In this document: positions 43,042 through 52,603 of the stretch, in pieces
Numbering within the stretch: position 1 is the stretch's first letter
How the letters are laid out: each line of letters opens with the position of its first letter
Source of the DNA: JAZTZP01 sp045637525
Lineage (GTDB): Bacteria; Bacillota; Clostridia; UBA1381
Assembly: GCA_045637525.1 (NCBI GenBank)
Contig: JAZTZP010000150.1
Span: 1-64,000 of the forward strand
DNA length: 64,000 nucleotides
Reading direction: 5' to 3'
Notes under the pieces: generated by a model
What the model was told of the DNA's origin: nothing
The model's database searches: none
The model's input: only the letters and a program-made list of their open reading frames with translations
Made by a program: the position numbers and the translations under genes

Positions 43042-44547
43042 ATGATTAAAAATTTTAAAAAGATGACAGCAGTGATTTTAGCAGGTGTTTTGGCGCTTGG
43101 CGTTTCGTCATGTTCTAATCCGTTGTCATCAAAGGATGGAAACGTTACCTTGAAGTGGGTAATGTCGGGACCGGGAGAATTAGTAGACTCCCAGAAGGTA
43201 TGGGCGAAGTTTAATGAAGAGCTTCAGAATTATTTGCCGGGAGTTACTGTTCAGTTTGAAGTTTATCCGGCGGGGGATTATAAGCAGAAGTTTATGCTTA
43301 TGCAAACGGTAGGAGACAAGATTGATATAGCAAATGTTTATAAGCTGAACTGGGGAGATGAGCTCAGAAAAGGTACGTTTGCAGATATTGATGAGCTTGT
43401 AAAAACACATGGTCAGGATATGTATAAAGCAATTCCGGAGTTTGTCTGGGATTACATGAAATACAACGGAAAAATATATGCCGTACCGTCATATCAGCAA
43501 TTGTGTAACGGAAATGCTCTTTTCTTCCCGAAAGAGATTTCTGATCAGTATCTTGACAAAGAAGCCCTTGTGACAGCTTTGAAAAATAATGATACAGTAA
43601 CCGGAGAGGTGCTGGATGTTATTGAAAATTATCTTGCAGCTACAAAAGATGCCGGAAAGATCGGATATGGCCTTGACCATTGGGTAGATATTTCCGGTAA
43701 GGGCTTTGAAAGAATTGTAGATTACTATGCGATTCGCAGTAATGATGCAGAGCATAAGGTAGAGCTTTTATTTGAAACCGATGAAATTAAAGAGTACTAT
43801 GCAAGAAAGGCTGAATGGTATAAAAAAGGATATATCAGAGAGGACTCTTTAAGTGCAAAAGATAGTCAGAACGGCAAAGAAAACGGTACTGTTATATGGC
43901 AGGCTACATCCGGTTATAAAACTGCTGAGGTGTTAAGCGAAAAATACGGAATGCCGATTGAAAGTATTGAATTAAATCAGAGCGGTGAGTATCTCATCCC
44001 TATGCAGAACAATGCTATGGGAAATGCAATAATGAGTTCGTCTGAGAACAAGGAGACAGCGATTAAGCTTCTTAATCTTATTAATTCGGAACAAGGTAAG
44101 GATTTATACAACCTTCTTGTATACGGAATAGAGGGGGATCACTGGACAAAGACCGGTGAAGACAAGATCAAGACCGAATATTCCGGACAGGTAACATCAA
44201 ACGACAGATACGGTCTTTTCAAGTGGATAGTTGGTAATACAAAGTTTGCATATGATACACAAACAGATATGGATGGTTTCAAAACATGGGTATTTGAAGA
44301 AGTAAACAATTCTACAAATTACTCGGATCTTTTAGGATTTATTCCGGACACAACCAAGATTGCAACACAGCTTGCACAGGTTTTGGCTGTTAAAGGTGAA
44401 TATTTCTCAGGTCTTATGTCGGGTGCGTTACCTAACGAGGAAGAGGTATATAACGAATTTATTGATAAGCTCAATAAAGCAGGAAATCAGGAAATTAAAG
44501 CTGAGCTTCAAAGACAGGTTGATGAATTTTTAGCTCAGAAAAAATAA
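43042..44547 (+). CDS. LplA-type extracellular solute-binding lipoprotein (locus B)
   Basis: A 501-residue substrate-binding lipoprotein with lipobox V-S-S-C (C24). The mature start VTLKWVMSGPG, then DSQKVWAKFNEEL, AGDYKQKFMLMQT and IYAVPSYQQL, match the LplA/YtcQ group and the locus A protein at 29351. It should hand oligosaccharide to the two permeases upstream. AAAGGAAAG precedes the ATG. The next gene, the three-module protein, starts 16 bp after the stop with AAGGAGG, so the two may be produced together and could cooperate at the surface (inference). Confidence 0.93.
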   Translation: MIKNFKKMTAVILAGVLALGVSSCSNPLSSKDGNVTLKWVMSGPGELVDSQKVWAKFNEELQNYLPGVTVQFEVYPAGDYKQKFMLMQTVGDKIDIANVYKLNWGDELRKGTFADIDELVKTHGQDMYKAIPEFVWDYMKYNGKIYAVPSYQQLCNGNALFFPKEISDQYLDKEALVTALKNNDTVTGEVLDVIENYLAATKDAGKIGYGLDHWVDISGKGFERIVDYYAIRSNDAEHKVELLFETDEIKEYYARKAEWYKKGYIREDSLSAKDSQNGKENGTVIWQATSGYKTAEVLSEKYGMPIESIELNQSGEYLIPMQNNAMGNAIMSSSENKETAIKLLNLINSEQGKDLYNLLVYGIEGDHWTKTGEDKIKTEYSGQVTSNDRYGLFKWIVGNTKFAYDTQTDMDGFKTWVFEEVNNSTNYSDLLGFIPDTTKIATQLAQVLAVKGEYFSGLMSGALPNEEEVYNEFIDKLNKAGNQEIKAELQRQVDEFLAQKK

Positions 44548-44563
44548 AAGGAGGTTTATTTAA

Positions 44564-47500
44564 ATGAAAGGAAAAAGAATTTTAAGCGGTTTAGTAGCGT
44601 CAGCTATGTTGATTGCCGGAATGCAGTCAATGGTATTGGCGGAGGGTGAGAGTGCGCAAGAACGTATTTTATCCGCAGTATCAGCGTCAGAGCTTGATAT
44701 GGTTTTGACTAATCTTACGGCAGACGAGCAAACAGAAGTAGGCTTAGATGTTACGAATTATAACGCACTTGCATATTCAGAGTATGCGGCGAAGGAGATT
44801 TTAGCTGAAGGCTATACTGATTTTGATGGATTTAAAACGGCTTTTGATGCTGTTATGCCGGAAATGATGTATAGAGAAGTTATAGATAATTTCTCTATTG
44901 GTGTGTCATATAACGCTACCGGCGTAGTACAAAACGGTTCCATTCCGATTGGATTAAAGTTTCGATCAAGTAATTTACCAAATGGAAATTATGGTACATC
45001 AAGTTACCTTATATATGAAGTAGATAATCCGATGATGATAGTTGACATTACAGCTGACATCACGACAAGTCATGCCGGTACTGCTACAAATTCAAGAGAT
45101 GGTTATTTTACCGGATATACTTTTACAAAACCGCCTGTTACGGCTTCAGTAAATGCTGAGTTTGCTGATACCAGTAATGAATTTTTAGCATGGAAAGCAT
45201 ATGTGGAGAATGATTTTACTGCATTTGACACTCCGATTTTATATAAAGTTGCAAACGGGTCAAATCAATGTGACGGTGTGCAACTCGGTGGTGCAGCGGA
45301 AGCATTGAATATGATAACAGCAGATACTACGCCGTTTGTTATACAAACTTCAAAGCCGGAGGGGTATGGTACAGGAAATCAGAATATTAATGTTATGGAA
45401 CTTACGGTTACGTATGATAAAACAAAGTCATTAAAATACTATGATGATTTGGCAAACGAAATATTATCTGAAAAAATTATGTTATGTAAAGGTGATCCGG
45501 ATGCTATTAAGAGTGTTTTATCAGCACTTACCGATGAAGAAGTGGCAATAATATCTGATGATATTAACGGATTTAAGTTGCTTGCATATCCGATATATGC
45601 AGCTAAAGAAATTTCAGCAGCTGAGTGGTCTGATTTAGATGAATTCAGAGCGGTTTTAAGTGATGTAATGTCGGAAATGATCTATACAGAAGTAATTGAT
45701 AATTTCTCAGTTGGTGTATCTTATAATGATACCGGTGCGGCCCTTAATAATAATTCAATTCCGGAAGGACTGCATTTCAGAAGCGGTAATGTACCAAACG
45801 GTCATTACGGATCATCCAGTTATCTTATATACGAGGTAGCTAATCCGTTTATGATAACAAATATTACAGCGGACATAACAGGAAGTCATAAGGGTTCGAC
45901 TACCGGTGCCGGCAGAAGAGCAGGCTATCTTAGCGGATATTCTCTTACTCAGCCACCGGTAATTGTTGCTGCTAACCAAAAGTATGACACAGAAACTCAG
46001 GAATTTAAAGAATGGAAAGTTTATGTTGAAAATAATTTTACAGACTTTGAAGAACCGGCTCTGTATGATTTTGAGGCGGAGTCATACCAATGCAACGGAG
46101 TTAATGTGAGTGAAGCAGTAAACGGGCTTAATAATTTAGAAACAGATACTGCGGTGTTTGTTGTAAGGGCTTCAGATGGAGTATCAAATCAGAATATAAA
46201 TGTGATGAAGCTTACCGTAGCTTATGATGAAACGATATATTTGAATAATATTGAGGCTGAAGCCGAATTGATTAAAAACAGTATCTTATTATGCAAAGAC
46301 GATGCTGAAGCTCTTTCGGATACATTACTTAACCTTACATCTGATGAAGAAGCTACAGTTTCATTAAATCTTGCAGGATTTAAATCATTAAAATATCCAA
46401 TTCATGCAGCTGAGGTAATAACAGAGGCTGAATGGACAACATTTGATGAATTTGCAAATGTATTCGAGGCTGTAATGTCAGAAATGATTTATACAGAGAA
46501 AATCGAAACATTTGATGTAGCTGCAACATATAACAATACAGGTACGGCTCAAAATAACAATACAATTGCGTTAGGTGTTAGCTTCAGAGCAACAAATCAT
46601 CCAACCGGATTCTACGGCACACCGAGTTATTTCATGTACACATTGAATAATCCGTCCGCAATAACGGGAATTACTGCTGATATTACGGGTAACAGTACCG
46701 GAACCGCTACAAACAGCAGAACGAGTTATTTAACAGCAGTATCTATGGTTAAAATGCCTACCACGAGCGGTAACATTACAGATACTACAAGTGATGCATT
46801 TGCATTATGGACTGATTACGTTGAAAATAAATTTACAGATTTTATAACACCGGTTAAGGTTACATTTGCAGATGGTTCAAAGGTTTGCAATGCAGTTGAT
46901 TTAAACGAGTGCGTAAATGTTATGCAAGGTGTTGAAAGCGATGAAACATATTTTGTTTTAGAGGCATCGAATGCTAGTGCAAATCAAGGATTTAATATAA
47001 TCGCTCTTACGGTTGCGTATGATAAGACAGTAATAATAGAAAATGCAGATAACGCAGAAATGGCAGTTGTAAATGCAGTGAATTCAATAACTGACAGCAC
47101 AACTGACAATGCAGTTTTTGAAATTATAACAACATATGGTGAGGACATTGTTGTTGATGAAACAGCAGCTGCAAAGTTTGCGGCACTTGCAAACAGCGTA
47201 AAAGTAGCAATATTCAGAGATTTGGCGAAGGCTCAGTGTGCTGATTCGGAGGCTCTTCAGGCTAAGGCTGCTGAACTTATAGCTGCTGCAGAAGACGTAG
47301 ATGTTAAGTATCAGATTACAGCAATTCCTTTTGCAAATTATACTGATTGCGGAGCTGATATTGACGGCGACGGAAACTTTGATACTCATGTAGGCTGGAT
47401 GAGAGAGATTACAGTTAAGAAGCTTACAAATAATACAGATAGCTTTGTAATCGTACTTGCAGCATATAAGAACGGTGCGCTTACAAACGTATCATTCATA

Positions 47501-47725
47501 AATGATGATAATTGTCCGACAAACTCAGGATTTGAGTATAACTATAACACATTAAAGAATGCGGCTGACGGTGCGGAGCAAAATATTTATATTGGCAATT
47601 TCTACACAGTATATCAGCCGGATGAGGTTAAGGTTATGATACTTGATGACCTTAACACAATCAAGCCGATTGCGGTTGTTGGAGAAGTAGCAAATGCTTC
47701 TTCTGCAACTCCGTCAGCTGAATAA
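44564..47725 (+). CDS. Secreted three-module protein of unknown function (locus B)
   Basis: 1053 residues. The signal peptide ends at about 26 (MVLA). Three tandem modules of about 265 residues follow (about 35-300, 311-568 and 579-835). Each has an N-terminal helical unit (LTADEQ or LTSDEE, Y..AAKEI, FDGFKTAFDAVM) and a beta-rich part with the landmarks VIDNFSVGVSYN-TG, GLHFRSGNVPNG-YG-SSY, ITADITGSH, a WK-YVENNFTDF strand and INVMKLTVAYD. A helical stretch (about 835-915) and a C-terminal domain ending DLNTIKPIA close the protein. The second module is very similar to the first module of the protein at 47816. I recognise no catalytic motif, anchor or named family. Its position after the binding protein suggests a surface role in capturing substrate. 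Confidence 0.82.
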   Translation: MKGKRILSGLVASAMLIAGMQSMVLAEGESAQERILSAVSASELDMVLTNLTADEQTEVGLDVTNYNALAYSEYAAKEILAEGYTDFDGFKTAFDAVMPEMMYREVIDNFSIGVSYNATGVVQNGSIPIGLKFRSSNLPNGNYGTSSYLIYEVDNPMMIVDITADITTSHAGTATNSRDGYFTGYTFTKPPVTASVNAEFADTSNEFLAWKAYVENDFTAFDTPILYKVANGSNQCDGVQLGGAAEALNMITADTTPFVIQTSKPEGYGTGNQNINVMELTVTYDKTKSLKYYDDLANEILSEKIMLCKGDPDAIKSVLSALTDEEVAIISDDINGFKLLAYPIYAAKEISAAEWSDLDEFRAVLSDVMSEMIYTEVIDNFSVGVSYNDTGAALNNNSIPEGLHFRSGNVPNGHYGSSSYLIYEVANPFMITNITADITGSHKGSTTGAGRRAGYLSGYSLTQPPVIVAANQKYDTETQEFKEWKVYVENNFTDFEEPALYDFEAESYQCNGVNVSEAVNGLNNLETDTAVFVVRASDGVSNQNINVMKLTVAYDETIYLNNIEAEAELIKNSILLCKDDAEALSDTLLNLTSDEEATVSLNLAGFKSLKYPIHAAEVITEAEWTTFDEFANVFEAVMSEMIYTEKIETFDVAATYNNTGTAQNNNTIALGVSFRATNHPTGFYGTPSYFMYTLNNPSAITGITADITGNSTGTATNSRTSYLTAVSMVKMPTTSGNITDTTSDAFALWTDYVENKFTDFITPVKVTFADGSKVCNAVDLNECVNVMQGVESDETYFVLEASNASANQGFNIIALTVAYDKTVIIENADNAEMAVVNAVNSITDSTTDNAVFEIITTYGEDIVVDETAAAKFAALANSVKVAIFRDLAKAQCADSEALQAKAAELIAAAEDVDVKYQITAIPFANYTDCGADIDGDGNFDTHVGWMREITVKKLTNNTDSFVIVLAAYKNGALTNVSFINDDNCPTNSGFEYNYNTLKNAADGAEQNIYIGNFYTVYQPDEVKVMILDDLNTIKPIAVVGEVANASSATPSAE
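44660..47060 (+). repeat. Three tandem roughly 0.8-kb repeats within the three-module gene
   Basis: The coding sequence repeats with a period of about 800 bp (about 44660-45480, 45490-46270 and 46300-47060). Similarity is clear in protein and partial in DNA, which indicates old internal duplication, not assembly error. The third copy is the most divergent. Confidence 0.7.
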
Positions 47726-47738
47726 GTATTTGAATATA

Positions 47739-47772
47739 TTTCACTCATGCCTCTTACGGGGCATGAGTGAAA
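47739..47772 (+). other. Intercistronic RNA hairpin without T-run
   Basis: TTTCACTCATGCC (47739-47751) pairs perfectly with GGCATGAGTGAAA (47760-47772) around an 8-nt loop, 13 nt after the stop of the three-module gene. AAAATAAGG follows, so it is not a good terminator in the plus direction. A role in 3'-end protection or processing is inferred. Confidence 0.75.
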
Positions 47773-47815
47773 ATAAGGAATACCTTGAATGCTATGATTA
47801 CCAGGAGGATGAACT

Positions 47816-50800
47816 ATGAAGTTTAAAAAATTATTATCTATTATTCTTACTTCTGCTATGATTCCATGTTCTGCAGCTTATGCTGAAACGGATATTGTAT
47901 CTATGATTGCAGAAAGTGAGAGCGGAGCAGAGATTGCCGCTATACTTGATTCTATGACTGCAGAACAGGAGTCGGAATTAGGTATAGATTTATCTGAATA
48001 CCATAATTTAAAATACAGAAAATATATAGGAAATGCGATATATAATACAGCTCATTCTGATACAGACAGCATATCATCAGCATTTGAGGATATAATGGAG
48101 CAGGCTGTTTATACTGAGGTTATCGATAATTACACATCGGGTGTATCTTATAATGGTACAGGTGCTTCGTTAAACGGTACATCAATTCCTGCAGGTTTGC
48201 ATTTCAGAAGTGGAAATATTCCTAACGGAAATTACGGTTCGTCAAGCTATATGGTGTATGAGTTAGCTAATCCGTCGTTTATATCGGGTATTACAGCAGA
48301 TATTGCGGCAACTCACACCGGAGCAGCTGCGGGTGCCGGCAGAAGAACAAGTTATTTAACCGGATATTCTTTGACAGAACCCCCTGTAATTAAGGCGGCG
48401 AACACTAAATGGAGTCCGGAAACAGATGAATTTGCACAATGGAAAACATATGTAGAGAGTAGCTTTACTGATTTTGAAGTGCCGGTTCTGTATGATTTTG
48501 ATGTAGATTCAAACCAATGTACCGGCGTTGTGATTGATGAAGCGACAGAAGTTTTAAACACTCTTACATCAGATACTACAGTGTTTGTAATAAGAACTTC
48601 AAAGCCGGCAGGTTACAGCACAGGAAATCAGAATATCAATGTTATGAAGCTTACAATAACATATGATTCGACTATTCTTTGGGAAAGTCAATACAGTACA
48701 TATCCGGCAGACGGAGATACTGAAGTATCAGGAACAGACACAATTGCGTTCTCATGGAATGAGCCGATAGACTTGTCTACATGGGATGAGGCTAATATAA
48801 CAATTAAGGCAAATGGTGTACCACAGGATTTCACACTTTATGAAGATTCTGATACATCAACAGGAATTTTATTGTCAGAACTGAAGTATAATTCTGACTA
48901 TACAATAACAGTAAGTAATATTAAAACTGCTGAAACAGCAGGAGTTCAAAAAGACATTCATGACAGAACAATAAGCTTTTCAACGGCACGTTCGTACAGT
49001 GAAATTTATTTTGAAGAAGAAACTGTACAGAGTATAGGAATAAATAGTCTTTCAATATTTGGAAAAACCGAAACCGGAGTAACAGGCGAAATAGATGCTG
49101 TAATTACGAGTGCAAAAGGAAATGCAGTATCAGGCGGTAGTGTAACTTTCGGAAATTACGGAACAGATATAATAACAGCGGAGTACAGTTCTTTATCCGG
49201 AGAGGTTTTAAATGCCTCGTTTTATGCTGTAGTTCCTGTAAAAACTACGGAATATACAGAGGAAATAACAGGAGATAATGAAAATATAATTACATCTGAA
49301 TATGAAAATTATGCTGCGGAAATTATTTTTGAGGATGATTCTGAAAAAGAATTTTCTGTTAAGCTTAGCGATGGCGAAGAAATAATAATTTCTGCAGATG
49401 AAGATAAATATACGATAAATGAATCAGAAACAACAATACCAAGAAAAGACGGAAAGCGTGTTTTGATACTCGAGTCGGGAGATCAGGAGATAAAGGTATA
49501 TATAGACGGCGTTTTGGCAGGAACTGTATCAAATGAAAGTACAGGTGTGCAAAGTATATCAACGTCCGGAGATGTTACGTTCAGCCGTTTAGCACTGTAT
49601 CGTGTTACAGATGAAAAACCGACTGTAACCGGATTTGAAATTATCGGCGGCGACGTAACGCAAATTGAAACAGGAACTGAACTTACAGCTAAATTTGAAT
49701 ATGCTGATGCTGACGGCGACGCTGACAACGGTACAGTAAGCGGATGGTATATCGCAAATTCGGCTGACGGCGAATATACAAAGCTTACAGAAGATAAAAA
49801 ACTTGAAATAGTAAATGATTACATAGGAAAATATGTAAGATTTGAAATAATACCGAAAAATGATCATGCAACCGGTGATAAAGTAATGTCAGACAGCTAC
49901 AAGGTTGTACTTTCTCAAAGTGCACAGGCTGTTCTTGATAAGATTAATTCAGCGGATGTTTATGAAATGGAAAACATTATCAGGAGTAATGCAGAGCTTT
50001 TAGAGCTTGAAATACCGGATGCCCAAAATCCGAAATATATATATGCAGGACTTGTCGGAAATGATTTTTCAAATCTTGAAGAGTTCACTGAGGCTTTTAA
50101 CAATATAAAAGAAGAATATTGCTATGATGCAGAGATTTCAAACAGTTTCCTGGCCTCGTTTAATGATACCGGGAGTTCTCAGAACGGTACGTCAGTTTAT
50201 AACGGTCTCGCATTTTCAGATAATGTTACAAATGGAAAGTATGGTACATCATCATATGTAGGATTTGCGGTTCCGGATATTCGTTCTATTGTGGGCGGTA
50301 CTGTTGAATTCGGAGGGACGTTGACAACGAACTCCAGAAAGTCATCAATAACCGGATATTCAACAGAAATGCCTCCGTATATCGGAGCGTTAAATGAGAA
50401 AATACCGCCGGAGGATGACAAATTTGCGGCATGGGCGGAATATACAGGACAAAAATTTAAAGATTTATCAACTCTCATCACATTCGACCACAGTAACGGT
50501 AAAAGTGCTGATGAAGTTGAAATTCCGGCAGATCTTATAAGTGAATTAAATAACAGTCCGGTAGCGTCTAATGCATTGGTTGTGCGTTTTTCACAGCCTG
50601 CAGCGGATGATATTACAAATCAGAATATGAAAGGCGGAATCTTAAGACTTAATATAGATAAAACAAAGCTTTATGAAAAGGTGTGCTCTACAACCCCTGC
50701 TAATTTTGCTAGAGCTGTAGATCCGTCAGATTTTGAATACAAGATGACTTTTGACAGGGATATCGATATTACAGATGCCGATATTACTATTAAAAATACG

Positions 50801-52600
50801 GCAACGGGTGCATCGGTTCCGGTGGCTGTATCGGCTGAGGGTACAGAGGTTTTGCTTTCAGTTTCGGAAGAGCTCAGCCCGAATACTTTGTATGTTGTAA
50901 ACCTAAACAGCTTAAAGTACAGCGACAACAGCAATGTTTCACAGGCTTCGTATTACTTCACGACCGACAGTGTTGTAGAGGATATTGATATATACGGAGA
51001 TTTGTCTTTAAATATAAATGATACTACGGAGCTTGAATTTAAGGGATATACACAAGATGGAGATGCTGTTGCCATAGGCATTCCGGAGCTTTCGACTGAT
51101 AATGATATTGTAGAAATAAATGGAAATATTATAACTGCAAAGAAGAGGGGAAGTTGCGTAATTACAGCTGTTTATAATAATTATGACGGCTCGGAGGCTG
51201 TTAAGAAGGCATACATAACAGTAGGCGGACAGCTTCAAAATGAAGATTTTGAGGCGTATACCGGTGCAATTTCCGATATTTCATATCTTGGAAACAAATC
51301 GTTTATGCCAACAGCAAAGACAGGATTATTCACCGGTCTTGGCGGAAATCTTATTATATGGTCCTATGATAATCTTGCCGGAGATGGCGGCGTATATTTC
51401 GGAGATGCGCTTATAGGAATTAAAGATTCGTCTTCTTATACCGGCGGAGCTTTAAGGTCAAAGGGCTGGCATCAGATTTACGCGGATGGTGAGAGCAAGG
51501 CAATATACATTGATGGCATATCAGCAGGTACTTATACAACAGATATTGTAAGTATTAAAGGTATATATTTTGATGAGGCTTCAGTAACAGATGCACTTGG
51601 AACTGTATGTGCGGTATCAAATGTATCAATAAGAGGTGCAAATGCAGGTGTATCAAACGCGTATGCAGGTGCAACCTTAACAGGTACTTACAGTTATAAC
51701 GATGCCGATAACGACGCCGAGAACGGCTCTGTATATGCGTGGTATGAAAGTTCATCTCAAAACGGTGATTACAGTGTTATCAGTGGTGCAAACGCAAAAG
51801 AATTTAATACTGCAGGGTATTCGGGCAGATATATCAAATTTGCAGTTACTCCGAAAAATATATATGACAGCGGTGCAACTGTATTCAGTACACCTGTTAA
51901 GATAATAGCTAAAACAGAACAGAGCGGCGGCTCTTCCACCGGTGGCGGTGGCGGCGGCGGTGGCGGCGGTGGCGGAGGTGTAAGCATAAGCTCCAAAGCT
52001 GAACAGCCGGATTTAAATCGCGTGTATAACAGCGAAAATACAGCAGCTGATAAAACGGAAGAGACTTTATTTGCGGATATGAACAATTCACATTGGGCAT
52101 ATGCGTCGGTTGCAGCACTCAAAGAAAAGGGAATAGTTAGCGGACGTGATAATAATATGTTCTGTCCTGATGAAACTGTAACGAGAGCTGAATTTGTAAA
52201 GATGCTTGTTCTTGCAATCGGTAAAGCTGAAGAATCATATAATAATGAATTTTCAGATGTATCTGAAGACGCATGGTATGCCGGTTTTGTAAAAGCCGCA
52301 TATTCTTTGGGACTTGCAAGCGGATATGACGGGATGTTCAATCCGGAGGCTGAAATTACCCGTGAGGAAATGACTAAGTTTGTGATTTCGGCAATTGATA
52401 AGGAAATTGATTATTCTGATATAAGTGCTTTTGCAGATGACAGCGATATAAGTGACTGGGCAAAGCCTTATGTTTATAAAGCTGTATCGGAAGGTCTTGT
52501 GAGCGGTATGGGCGATAATATTTTTGCTGCAAAGGAAAAATCCACAAGAGCACAGGCGGCAGTGATAATCGAAAGATTAATTCAGGCGATAGGAGGTTGA
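47816..52600 (+). CDS. Giant SLH-anchored surface protein with three-module-type repeats and Ig-like domains (locus B)
   Basis: 1594 residues. The signal peptide ends at about 23 (AYA). The order read from the sequence is: module of the 44564 type (about 25-283); SbsA/Big_5-like Ig domain (about 292-393, YPADGDTEVSGTDTIAFSW); unknown beta region (394-600); a DADGDADNG-type domain (about 602-700); a second, diverged module (about 705-950); another Big_5-like domain (about 955-1052); a Big_2-like domain (about 1053-1138); a LamG-like region (about 1138-1270); a second DADNDAENG-type domain (to about 1366); a polyglycine linker; and three SLH domains (about 1417, 1478 and 1538). It is evidently wall-bound and long enough to project modules from the surface. 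It is the only module-bearing protein here with an obvious anchor. It starts 13 bp after GGAGG-containing sequence. Confidence 0.85.
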   Translation: MKFKKLLSIILTSAMIPCSAAYAETDIVSMIAESESGAEIAAILDSMTAEQESELGIDLSEYHNLKYRKYIGNAIYNTAHSDTDSISSAFEDIMEQAVYTEVIDNYTSGVSYNGTGASLNGTSIPAGLHFRSGNIPNGNYGSSSYMVYELANPSFISGITADIAATHTGAAAGAGRRTSYLTGYSLTEPPVIKAANTKWSPETDEFAQWKTYVESSFTDFEVPVLYDFDVDSNQCTGVVIDEATEVLNTLTSDTTVFVIRTSKPAGYSTGNQNINVMKLTITYDSTILWESQYSTYPADGDTEVSGTDTIAFSWNEPIDLSTWDEANITIKANGVPQDFTLYEDSDTSTGILLSELKYNSDYTITVSNIKTAETAGVQKDIHDRTISFSTARSYSEIYFEEETVQSIGINSLSIFGKTETGVTGEIDAVITSAKGNAVSGGSVTFGNYGTDIITAEYSSLSGEVLNASFYAVVPVKTTEYTEEITGDNENIITSEYENYAAEIIFEDDSEKEFSVKLSDGEEIIISADEDKYTINESETTIPRKDGKRVLILESGDQEIKVYIDGVLAGTVSNESTGVQSISTSGDVTFSRLALYRVTDEKPTVTGFEIIGGDVTQIETGTELTAKFEYADADGDADNGTVSGWYIANSADGEYTKLTEDKKLEIVNDYIGKYVRFEIIPKNDHATGDKVMSDSYKVVLSQSAQAVLDKINSADVYEMENIIRSNAELLELEIPDAQNPKYIYAGLVGNDFSNLEEFTEAFNNIKEEYCYDAEISNSFLASFNDTGSSQNGTSVYNGLAFSDNVTNGKYGTSSYVGFAVPDIRSIVGGTVEFGGTLTTNSRKSSITGYSTEMPPYIGALNEKIPPEDDKFAAWAEYTGQKFKDLSTLITFDHSNGKSADEVEIPADLISELNNSPVASNALVVRFSQPAADDITNQNMKGGILRLNIDKTKLYEKVCSTTPANFARAVDPSDFEYKMTFDRDIDITDADITIKNTATGASVPVAVSAEGTEVLLSVSEELSPNTLYVVNLNSLKYSDNSNVSQASYYFTTDSVVEDIDIYGDLSLNINDTTELEFKGYTQDGDAVAIGIPELSTDNDIVEINGNIITAKKRGSCVITAVYNNYDGSEAVKKAYITVGGQLQNEDFEAYTGAISDISYLGNKSFMPTAKTGLFTGLGGNLIIWSYDNLAGDGGVYFGDALIGIKDSSSYTGGALRSKGWHQIYADGESKAIYIDGISAGTYTTDIVSIKGIYFDEASVTDALGTVCAVSNVSIRGANAGVSNAYAGATLTGTYSYNDADNDAENGSVYAWYESSSQNGDYSVISGANAKEFNTAGYSGRYIKFAVTPKNIYDSGATVFSTPVKIIAKTEQSGGSSTGGGGGGGGGGGGGVSISSKAEQPDLNRVYNSENTAADKTEETLFADMNNSHWAYASVAALKEKGIVSGRDNNMFCPDETVTRAEFVKMLVLAIGKAEESYNNEFSDVSEDAWYAGFVKAAYSLGLASGYDGMFNPEAEITREEMTKFVISAIDKEIDYSDISAFADDSDISDWAKPYVYKAVSEGLVSGMGDNIFAAKEKSTRAQAAVIIERLIQAIGG
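51941..51980 (+). repeat. GGY/GGC tract coding a polyglycine linker
   Basis: A nearly pure run of GGT/GGC codons encodes about 13 consecutive glycines before the SLH anchor of the 1594-residue protein. Such tracts can slip in replication and assembly, so the exact length should be treated with caution. Confidence 0.8.
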
Positions 52601-52603
52601 CGG

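Noticed and set aside
44660..47060. Tandem repeats considered as CRISPR or assembly duplication
   Set aside because: The repeat unit is about 800 bp, in frame and diverged in protein sequence, so it is an internal gene duplication.
51769..52341. 190-codon open frame on the minus strand, rich in proline
   Set aside because: It is the antisense of the polyglycine linker and SLH region of the 1594-residue protein; the proline run is just the complement of GGC/GGT codons, and there is no ribosome site.
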